A model generated the notes under the pieces. It was not told the origin of the DNA. It ran no database searches and worked only from the letters and a program-made list of their open reading frames with translations. This document shows, piece after piece, positions 40,605 through 45,875 of a stretch of 45,875 nt of DNA. Made by a program: the position numbers and the translations under genes. The first letter of the stretch is position 1. Every line of letters starts with the position of its first letter. This DNA is from Bacteroidaceae bacterium (GTDB lineage: Bacteria > Bacteroidota > Bacteroidia > Bacteroidales > Bacteroidaceae), in assembly GCA_017617235.1 (NCBI GenBank), contig JAFZWQ010000038.1:1-45875 (forward strand). The letters are read 5' to 3'.

Positions 40605-42974
40605 ATGAGAAACATCCGAATCCTTGCAATTCTATGCCTGTCGATGCTGTCTGTAAACATGCTGGCAGAGTCGTCTGGCGAAGTATTATCCGCCATCCAG
40701 AAAGTAAACAATTACTGGCAGGCAAATAATTCGCCCTACAAACGTGCCTTTTGGGACAATGCCGCCTATTATACGGGAAACATGGAGGCTTATCGCCTGA
40801 TGGGCTGTGCCGACTGGTATCAGTACAGCGATAAATGGTGCCGCCACAACGAATGGAAGGGTGCCAAGTCCAACGACAAGAAGAACTGGAAATACCAATG
40901 GTATGGCGAAGGCGACGATTTCGTGCTCTTTGGCGACTGGCAGATTTGTTTCCAGACCTACGTCGATATGTACAACCTGGTTCCAGCCGAATACAAGGTG
41001 GCCCGTGCCAAGGAGGTGATGGGTTACGAATGTACCCTTACGGACAATAAGTTCTGGTGGTGGGCTGATGCCCTGTATATGGTGATGCCTGTTATGACAA
41101 AGATGTATAAGCTGACTGGCGAGGAAATGTACCTCGACAAACTCCACGAGAACTTCCTGTGGAGCGACTCCCTGATGTGGGACAGCGAGGCCCAGCTCTA
41201 TTATCGCGATGGAAAATACATTTGGCCCAAGGTAAAAACCTCGTGCGACGGCGGCAAGAGTTTCTGGGCACGTGGCGACGGCTGGGTGCTGGCAGGATTG
41301 GCAAAGGTACTTGCCGATATGCCCAAAGATTACAAGGGTCGCGATATCTTCGTGAAGCGTTTCCAGCAGTTGGCAGAAGGTGTGGCCCGTTGTCAGCGCC
41401 CCGATGGATACTGGAGTCGTTCCATGCTGTGCGAGGGCGATGCACCTGGTCCCGAAACCTCTGGTACGGCCTTCTTCTGTTACGGTCTGCTGTGGGGTGT
41501 GAATCACGGATATCTCGATAAGGCAAAATATAGCGAGACCATCGAAAAGGCTTGGAACTATCTGTCGAAGACTGCTCTGCAATCCGATGGCAGCATTGGA
41601 TATGTGCAACCCATTGGCGAGAAACCCGATCCCACGAAGATTGTCGATAGTAACTCTCAGGCCCCCTTTGGCACAGGAGCTTGGTTGTTGGCTGCCTGCG
41701 AACGTGTCCGCTATCTGGACGGCACAGCATCCTACGACACCAAGCCGGGTGCTCCTGCTGTTGCCAAACAGGCCCGTCGGATGACCTTTACCGTTACCAA
41801 TCCCTCGGCTTCCAACCGTCAGGATGTGGTGGAACTGGATGCCCGTCAGGTGTTCGACAAACTGCAGATTGGTGGTGGACGCCAGTTTCTGGTGCTGGAT
41901 GGCGACAATGTGGAACAGCCCTACCAGCTGACCAGCGACGGCAAATTGCTCGTACAGGTATTTGTGGCTCCAAACACATCTGCCACATTTACCATCGCTA
42001 CGGGCGAGCCCAAGGCCTGTCGTCTGGATGTTAACGGACGCATCTATCCCAATCGCGAGGACGACCTCACATGGGAAAATGACAAGAATGCCTGGCGTTT
42101 CTATGGTCCCAAAATGCACAATAAGGGAGTGGCCGGTTTCGACATCTTCACTAAGAACGTTACCTATCCTATTCAGGACCAGCTCTATCGCAACGAACTC
42201 ACTAGCTATGGTGTGAACGAACGGCTGAAGAAACAGAATCGTGTAGGCGAGTGGGCGCAAATCCATCGCGACCTCTACACCTACCATCGCGACAAGGGTC
42301 AGGGCATGGATGCCTATACTGTTGGTGCCACATTGGGTGCTGGTGCTCCTGCTTTGTTGGATGGCGACAAGTTGTTGCTGCCCGATGTTTACGAGAAAGC
42401 CCAGATTCTTGACAACGGTCCTTTGCGCTTTGCGGTAAAGATGGAAATGTACGAGGCCAACGGCGTTAAGGAGACACGTCTCATCAGCCAGGACCGTGGT
42501 TCCCACCTGGCCAAGATACAGGTCGAATATCAACCAACAACTCTCGACGCTAAACTCTCGACTCTCAACATTGCCGCCGGCATTGCTGTCCACGAAAGTC
42601 AACCTCGCGCGTACGTGATAAATAAGAAGGTAGGTTACATCACTTATGCCGATGCCCTGGATACACCCAAGGGACAAAACGGCCAGCTATATATTGGCGT
42701 GCTGTTCCCTGAGAAGATGAAGGCGTTGAAGTATCTGCCTTTGCCCGAGAAAAAGAGTGGGGCAGTAGGACATGTCATAGGAGTGGCAAATGGCACGCTC
42801 GGCCCGCAGGGACGCTTGCAGAGCGAAGCGGGGCAAGAATGGTCAAATGGGATGACTTACTATTTTGGAACGGGATGGAGCAAGTACGATGTTCCCAACC
42901 AGCAGGTTTGGGAGGCTCTGCTAAAGTCGTATGCCGACAATCTTCGTCAGCCGTTGGTTGTGGAAGTGAAATAA
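40605..42974 (+). CDS. GH105 unsaturated rhamnogalacturonyl hydrolase fused to a DUF4861 domain
   Basis: 789 residues. Start at MRNIRILAILCLS (40605), giving a signal peptide cut near NMLA. The N-terminal (alpha/alpha)6 barrel (about 25-385) has the GH105 marks WWWADALYM (D155, likely catalytic) and WARGDGWVLAGLAKVL (D225). GH105 removes the 4,5-unsaturated galacturonyl residue left by lyases such as PL11. The C-terminal part (about 395-789) fits DUF4861 (ENDKNAWRFYGP, YHRDKGQGMDAYTVGATLGAG, YYFGTGWSKYD), common next to GH105 in Bacteroidetes. Two short blocks in this half, LDAKLSTLN (42540-42567) and LGPQGRLQSEAGQE (42796-42838), are encoded by repeat DNA. The stop is one base from the convergent phosphatase stop. 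Confidence 0.9.
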   Translation: MRNIRILAILCLSMLSVNMLAESSGEVLSAIQKVNNYWQANNSPYKRAFWDNAAYYTGNMEAYRLMGCADWYQYSDKWCRHNEWKGAKSNDKKNWKYQWYGEGDDFVLFGDWQICFQTYVDMYNLVPAEYKVARAKEVMGYECTLTDNKFWWWADALYMVMPVMTKMYKLTGEEMYLDKLHENFLWSDSLMWDSEAQLYYRDGKYIWPKVKTSCDGGKSFWARGDGWVLAGLAKVLADMPKDYKGRDIFVKRFQQLAEGVARCQRPDGYWSRSMLCEGDAPGPETSGTAFFCYGLLWGVNHGYLDKAKYSETIEKAWNYLSKTALQSDGSIGYVQPIGEKPDPTKIVDSNSQAPFGTGAWLLAACERVRYLDGTASYDTKPGAPAVAKQARRMTFTVTNPSASNRQDVVELDARQVFDKLQIGGGRQFLVLDGDNVEQPYQLTSDGKLLVQVFVAPNTSATFTIATGEPKACRLDVNGRIYPNREDDLTWENDKNAWRFYGPKMHNKGVAGFDIFTKNVTYPIQDQLYRNELTSYGVNERLKKQNRVGEWAQIHRDLYTYHRDKGQGMDAYTVGATLGAGAPALLDGDKLLLPDVYEKAQILDNGPLRFAVKMEMYEANGVKETRLISQDRGSHLAKIQVEYQPTTLDAKLSTLNIAAGIAVHESQPRAYVINKKVGYITYADALDTPKGQNGQLYIGVLFPEKMKALKYLPLPEKKSGAVGHVIGVANGTLGPQGRLQSEAGQEWSNGMTYYFGTGWSKYDVPNQQVWEALLKSYADNLRQPLVVEVK
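42540..42567 (+). repeat. 7-bp tandem array (actctcg) embedded in the GH105-DUF4861 gene
   Basis: Heptads actctcg, acgctaa, actctcg, actctca in exact phase (28 bases) coding for TTLDAKLSTLN. Low-complexity arrays of this word usually lie between genes in related genomes, as far as I recall. Confidence 0.8.
42796..42838 (+). repeat. 43-nt dispersed repeat, second copy (GH105-DUF4861 gene)
   Basis: Gapless match to 10492-10534 in glycerate kinase at 37 of 43 bases. Shared words include cgctcggc, gacgctt, cagagc and aagcgggg. The reading phase differs by one base relative to the glycerate kinase copy, so the encoded peptides are unrelated. The gcaaa(a)tg just before each copy suggests the similarity extends slightly upstream. 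Confidence 0.85.
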
Positions 42975-42975
42975 G

Positions 42976-43533
42976 TTAGTTGGCCGTACCGCCTGTTTCT
43001 TCCTGAATCACAGCGCTGAAGTGCATGTCTGGACTTAATGTCAGGATGCGTACTTCGGCGTTTTCCATTTTCTCTACCTCGCGCACAGGAACCCCATGAT
43101 ACACGGCCTGCAACACACGCAGGAACAGTCCGTGACTTACCGCCAACACACGTCCTTTGTCTTTAGCCTTTAGCCCATTTAAGAAATCCGCAGCCCGTTG
43201 CGACAATTGTTCCATCGTTTCTGCCGATGGGTCCAGGGCATGACTGATTTTAATGTACGGTCCGCCTGTGTGGATGCCAAAGTCGCGTTCGCGCAACAGC
43301 GGTTCCAGTTCAAATTCCACATCGTGTGCCTCGCAGATGATGCGTGTGGTATCTACAGCCCGCTTCAGGTCGCTGGTAATGATGCGGTCGAACGATACGT
43401 CCCTTAGTTTATCGCGCAACTCCTTGGCTTGCTGGATGCCTTCCTGTGTCAGGTGACCAGGCATCTGACCCTGCAGAACGCGCTGTACATTTTCCTCTGT
43501 TTGCCCATGTCGGGCGATGTAAAGTTCAATCAT
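42976..43533 (-). CDS. histidine phosphatase family protein (phosphoglycerate mutase-like)
   Basis: 185 residues, cytoplasmic, no signal peptide. Phospho-acceptor H9 in ARHGQTEEN, R58 (SDLKRAVDT), E82 (LRERDFG) and second histidine H134 (AVSHGLFL) complete the branch-1 histidine phosphatase set. Members include cobalamin-pathway and phosphoglycerate phosphatases; the substrate is not clear from sequence. The -7 box ends four bases from the start codon, so the mRNA may be leaderless. Convergent with GH105, with one base between stops. Confidence 0.9.
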   Translation of the reverse strand: MIELYIARHGQTEENVQRVLQGQMPGHLTQEGIQQAKELRDKLRDVSFDRIITSDLKRAVDTTRIICEAHDVEFELEPLLRERDFGIHTGGPYIKISHALDPSAETMEQLSQRAADFLNGLKAKDKGRVLAVSHGLFLRVLQAVYHGVPVREVEKMENAEVRILTLSPDMHFSAVIQEETGGTAN

Positions 43534-43537
43534 GCTG

Positions 43538-43545
43538 CAAAATTA
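43538..43545 (-). promoter_or_regulatory. -7 box of the histidine phosphatase gene
   Basis: Minus strand TAATTTTG (TAnnTTTG), only four bases before the ATG at 43533. An initiation point 5-7 bases downstream of the box would fall on or next to the A of the start codon. Confidence 0.5.
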
Positions 43546-43569
43546 CGAATATTTTTTCACTTATCACCC

Positions 43570-43604
43570 TCAATTTTCTATTTTCCAATTTCCATTTTCA
43601 ATTA
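43570..43604. repeat. 7-bp tandem array (tcaattt type)
   Basis: Five heptads in exact phase: tcaattt, tctattt, tccaatt, tccattt, tcaatta, in the divergent gap between the phosphatase and GH109 genes. Confidence 0.8.
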
Positions 43605-43662
43605 AAATTCGTATCTTTAACCTGCAGTTTAAGATACTCCCGCTCGAAAATATCCAAATAAA

Positions 43663-43694
43663 TTTGTTTATTTACTCACTTAATCGTATCTTTG
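43663..43694 (+). promoter_or_regulatory. promoter of the GH109-type gene
   Basis: -33 TTTG (43663-43666) and -7 TATCTTTG (43687-43694), 20 bases apart, 41 bases before the ATG at 43736. The stretch from about 43617 (cctgcag...cccgctcgaaaat) resembles promoter-carrying repeats I remember from Prevotella genomes; I cannot check that here. Confidence 0.75.
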
Positions 43695-43735
43695 CCCAAT
43701 GAACAATAATACTAACCTTAATTTTATAAAGAAAC

Positions 43736-45307
43736 ATGAGTTTTAAGCGTTTTCTTGTTTTGGCCTTGGCGGCAGTCGGCTCCATGTCGATGGCTATGGC
43801 TCAGAGTCTTTCCCCCAGCACCAAGTGGCATTGGGAAGAAGGTACAATCGTAGTGGAAACTCCTGCCCGTCCGGCTGGTCAGCAGAATGTATTGGGGCTG
43901 ACGGTTCCCAAGATGGACGTTGTGCGTGTGGCCTTCGTGGGTCTGGGTATGCGTGGTCCTGGTGCTGTTTCGCGTTTCACCTACATTCCTGGCACCCAGA
44001 TTGTTGCCCTGTGCGACTACGAGGCCGAGCGTGCCGAAAAATGCCAGCAGTATCTGCGTAAGGCAGGTCTGCCCCCTGCAGACATCTACAGCGGCGAGAA
44101 GGGTTACGAGGAGCTGTGCAAGCGTCCCGACATCGACCTGGTATATGTGGCTACCGACTGGGATCACCATTTCCCCGTTGCCAAGTGTGCCCTCGAGAAT
44201 GGCAAGCACACGGCTATCGAGGTTCCCTCTGCCATGAATCTGGAGCAATGCTGGGAGTTGATTGAATTGTCCGAGAAGACCCGCAAGCATTGCATGATTC
44301 TCGAGAACTGCTGCTACGACTGGTTCGAACTGCGCAGCCTGAACATGGCCCAGCATGGTGTGTTTGGTGAGGTATTGCGTGCTCAGGGTGCCTACATCCA
44401 CAACCTGGACGACTTCTGGGCTTACTACTGGAAGAACCCCGATGGCAGCGACCCCCAGAACCTGCATTGGCGTCTTAAGTATAACAAGGAGAATCGTGGC
44501 GACGTATATGCTACACACGGACTAGGTCCTGTGGCACAGGTGCTCGACATCCATCGCGGCGACCGCTTCACCACACTCGTAGCTATGGACACCAAGAGTG
44601 CTCATGGCAAGGAACTGGTGGAAAAGAACACGGGTCGAAAGTGTGCCGAATTCCGCAATGGCGACCACACCACAACCCTCATGCGCACAGCCAACGGCAA
44701 GGTAGTGGAAATCCAGCACAACGTCATGAATCCCCAGCCCTACAACCGTCTGTATCAGCTCACGGGAACCAAGGGTTTTGCCAACAAATATCCCACCCAG
44801 GGCTATGCACTGGACAAGGCACAGCTCACGGCCAGCGGTGTTGCCCCCAAGGTAGATAAACTGGACAGCCACGGTTTCCTGCCCGATGCCGAGCGTAAGG
44901 CCTTGGAAGAGAAGTACGAACACCCCATCATCACCAAGTATGGCAAGATGGCTTCCGAGGTAGGTGGACATGGTGGTATGGACTTCTTCATGGATGCCCG
45001 TCTGGTATATTGCCTGCAGAACGGTCTACCCCTGGATATGGACGTTTACGACCTGGCCGAATGGTGCTGCCTGGCCGAGTTGGGCGCCCTGTCTATGGAC
45101 CACAACTGCGCAGCCGTTGCCTTCCCCGATTTCACCCGTGGCTACTGGGACGTAATGCCCGGCTTCAAGCACGCTTATGCTGCTCCTGAGGCAGAAGCCG
45201 AGCAGGAAGCAAAGGCCAAGGCCTTCACGGAACAGCTGAAGAAGACCTGTGCCGAGAAGAAGCTCTGGGAAAAGTACGACAAGGATAAAAAAGCTGCTAA
45301 GAAATAA
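43736..45307 (+). CDS. GH109-type NAD-dependent glycosidase (Gfo/Idh/MocA fold), exported
   Basis: 523 residues. Signal peptide to MAMAQ. Rossmann fold with VAFVGLGMRGPGAVSRF (about 65-81) and ALCDYEAERAEKC. The usual EKP of sugar dehydrogenases is EVP (E162-P164), and YATHGLGPV holds H261, the candidate catalytic histidine; both are hallmarks of GH109, whose founders act on alpha-N-acetylgalactosamine using bound NAD. The HGGMDFFMDARLV motif follows. The C-terminus adds a charged Ala/Glu/Lys tail (about 485-523). Substrate is inferred from the family; many relatives are untested. Strong promoter upstream and a clear terminator downstream, so it is a single-gene unit. Confidence 0.87.
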   Translation: MSFKRFLVLALAAVGSMSMAMAQSLSPSTKWHWEEGTIVVETPARPAGQQNVLGLTVPKMDVVRVAFVGLGMRGPGAVSRFTYIPGTQIVALCDYEAERAEKCQQYLRKAGLPPADIYSGEKGYEELCKRPDIDLVYVATDWDHHFPVAKCALENGKHTAIEVPSAMNLEQCWELIELSEKTRKHCMILENCCYDWFELRSLNMAQHGVFGEVLRAQGAYIHNLDDFWAYYWKNPDGSDPQNLHWRLKYNKENRGDVYATHGLGPVAQVLDIHRGDRFTTLVAMDTKSAHGKELVEKNTGRKCAEFRNGDHTTTLMRTANGKVVEIQHNVMNPQPYNRLYQLTGTKGFANKYPTQGYALDKAQLTASGVAPKVDKLDSHGFLPDAERKALEEKYEHPIITKYGKMASEVGGHGGMDFFMDARLVYCLQNGLPLDMDVYDLAEWCCLAELGALSMDHNCAAVAFPDFTRGYWDVMPGFKHAYAAPEAEAEQEAKAKAFTEQLKKTCAEKKLWEKYDKDKKAAKK

Positions 45308-45329
45308 AGTAAACTTTATAAATCACAAG

Positions 45330-45366
45330 AAAAGTCTGGAAGTGTTTGGCGCTTTCAGACTTTTTT
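45330..45366 (+). terminator. rho-independent terminator after the GH109-type gene
   Basis: aaaagtctg-gaag (45330-45342) pairs with ctttc-agactttt (45352-45364, one G-U), with the loop tgtttggcg, and leads into a run of T. Confidence 0.85.
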
Positions 45367-45368
45367 CT

Positions 45369-45376
45369 TATCTTTG
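45369..45376 (+). promoter_or_regulatory. -7 box of rplU-rpmA
   Basis: TATCTTTG immediately after the preceding terminator. The -33 region falls inside the terminator stem-loop (tgtttggcg contains TTTG at 45345-45348), 20 bases upstream, so the terminator and the promoter share DNA. Confidence 0.7.
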
Positions 45377-45464
45377 CAGCCGATTTATGCCGAAGGGGCT
45401 CGGATAAGTAGGCTACGAGATAGCTTCGCCTCCCGGTCAAACCCGTTAAAAACAAACAAATAAA
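45377..45464 (+). other. rplU 5' leader, possibly structured
   Basis: About 80 bases of untranslated leader, long for this genome, with a small hairpin ccga...tcgg (45391-45404) and an aggc...gcct pairing further on (about 45412-45433). In some bacteria L21 operons are autoregulated through their leaders; here that is only a possibility. Confidence 0.4.
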
Positions 45465-45782
45465 ATGTACGCAATCGTAGAGATTAACGGTCAACAGTTC
45501 CGCACGGAAGCCGGCAAGAAACTGTTCGTACACCACATCGAGGGTGCCGAAGCTGGCCAGACTGTTGAATTTGAGAGAGTGTTGTTGGTAGACAACGACG
45601 GTGCCATCACCGTAGGTGCTCCCGAGATCAAGGGTGCCAAGGTTGTTGCTGAGGTAGTTAGTCCCCTGGTAAAGGGCGACAAGGTGCTCGTCTTCCACAA
45701 GAAGCGTCGCAAGGGCTATCGCAAGCTGAATGGCCATCGTCAGCAGTTCACAGAACTGACTATCAAGGAAGTAGTTGCTTAA
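45465..45782 (+). CDS. rplU: 50S ribosomal protein L21
   Basis: 105 residues. Typical L21: [20 protein letters not shown], the [22 protein letters not shown] core and the [18 protein letters not shown] signature with TELTIKEV at the end. Binds 23S rRNA in the large subunit. Followed 26 bases later by rpmA, the near-universal partner. Confidence 0.97.
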   Translation: MYAIVEINGQQFRTEAGKKLFVHHIEGAEAGQTVEFERVLLVDNDGAITVGAPEIKGAKVVAEVVSPLVKGDKVLVFHKKRRKGYRKLNGHRQQFTELTIKEVVA

Positions 45783-45794
45783 CAATTAATTGAA

Positions 45795-45800
45795 AAGGAG
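45795..45800 (+). promoter_or_regulatory. Shine-Dalgarno site of rpmA
   Basis: aaggag, eight bases before the rpmA ATG. Such sites are rare in this window, where most genes start without one. Confidence 0.6.
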
Positions 45801-45808
45801 AACAAATT

Positions 45809-45875
45809 ATGGCACATAAAAAAGGTGTTGGTAGTTCTAAGAACGGCCGCGAGAGTGCAGCCCAGAGATTAGGCG
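45809..45875 (+). CDS. rpmA: 50S ribosomal protein L27, N-terminal fragment (3' end outside window)
   Basis: The first 22 residues (MAHKKGVGSSKNGRESAAQR...) are the invariant L27 N-terminus that reaches the peptidyl-transferase centre. No cleavable Firmicutes-type extension is present. Cut by the window edge. Confidence 0.95.
   Translation, partial: MAHKKGVGSSKNGRESAAQRLG

Noticed and set aside
40686-42677. 663-codon open frame antisense to the GH105 gene
   Set aside because: Mirror frame of high-GC third-position codon usage. No domain pattern, and it covers GH105 catalytic motifs on the sense strand.
43736-45307. Sugar dehydrogenase or inositol dehydrogenase reading of the Gfo/Idh/MocA protein
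   Set aside because: The EKP catalytic lysine motif is EVP and the THGLGP motif is present, both pointing to the GH109 glycosidase type.

Overview
The window looks like chromosomal DNA of a Bacteroidales bacterium, most likely Prevotella or a close relative (Prevotellaceae). The reasons are: at least ten promoters with the Bacteroidetes -7 box TAnnTTTG; few Shine-Dalgarno sequences; SpeB-like C10 proteases; short Prevotella-type C-terminal tags (YDLxGRR...KGLYI...K); pectin and hemicellulose enzymes (PL11, GH105, GH97, GH43, GH109); and a TonB receptor with a long Bacteroidetes-style signal peptide. I assign the genus from gene content and style only.

Layout. 3-386: C-terminal end of an AAA ATPase/PD-(D/E)XK-type protein. 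654-7698 (minus): a surface-type lipoprotein and two tandem paralogous C10 proteases. 7843-14056 (plus): a tightly packed run of EamA transporter, M28 peptidase, glycerate kinase and a double-GH43 enzyme. It meets an M6 metalloprotease tail to tail (14042-15544, minus). 15669-20565 (plus): an amino-sugar/glycan operon holding a FdtA-like ketoisomerase, a 716-aa acyltransferase-aminotransferase fusion, two GT2 glycosyltransferases and comF. 20583-22592 (minus): a TonB-dependent receptor. 22593-22958: a palindromic/tandem-repeat intergenic region. 22959-25929: pflB-pflA (pyruvate formate-lyase and its activase). 25966-31599 (plus): PL11 rhamnogalacturonan lyase, GH97 and a Ser-type sulfatase. 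31596-32636 (minus): asnA. 32737-32810: tRNA-Arg(CCG), followed by a small secreted protein. 33292-38791 (minus): S9B dipeptidyl peptidase and a second, larger PL11. 38855-43533: TIGR01212 radical SAM protein, coiled-coil secreted protein, GH105-DUF4861 and a histidine phosphatase. 43736-45307: a GH109-type enzyme. The window ends in rplU-rpmA.

How it fits together. The secreted lyases, GH105 unsaturated uronyl hydrolase, GH97 and GH43 enzymes fit breakdown of rhamnogalacturonan-I-type pectin and its side chains. There is no SusC/SusD pair and no dedicated regulator here, so this is a scattered set rather than a canonical PUL. PflB/PflA handle anaerobic pyruvate metabolism. The 15.7-19.9 kb operon probably makes and transfers an N-acylated 3-amino-3,6-dideoxyhexose for a surface glycan.

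The most unusual signals are: (i) a 43-nt sequence found at 37/43 identity inside two unrelated genes (glycerate kinase and GH105) and read in different frames; (ii) degenerate 7- or 8-bp tandem arrays, found between genes and also in frame inside linkers, loops and one signal peptide; (iii) a tRNA-Arg in which the near-universal G19-C56 pair appears to be U19-A56; (iv) the acyltransferase-aminotransferase fusion; (v) an about 190-bp imperfect palindrome with a 21-bp tandem core upstream of pflB. No IS element, CRISPR array, prophage or rRNA was seen.
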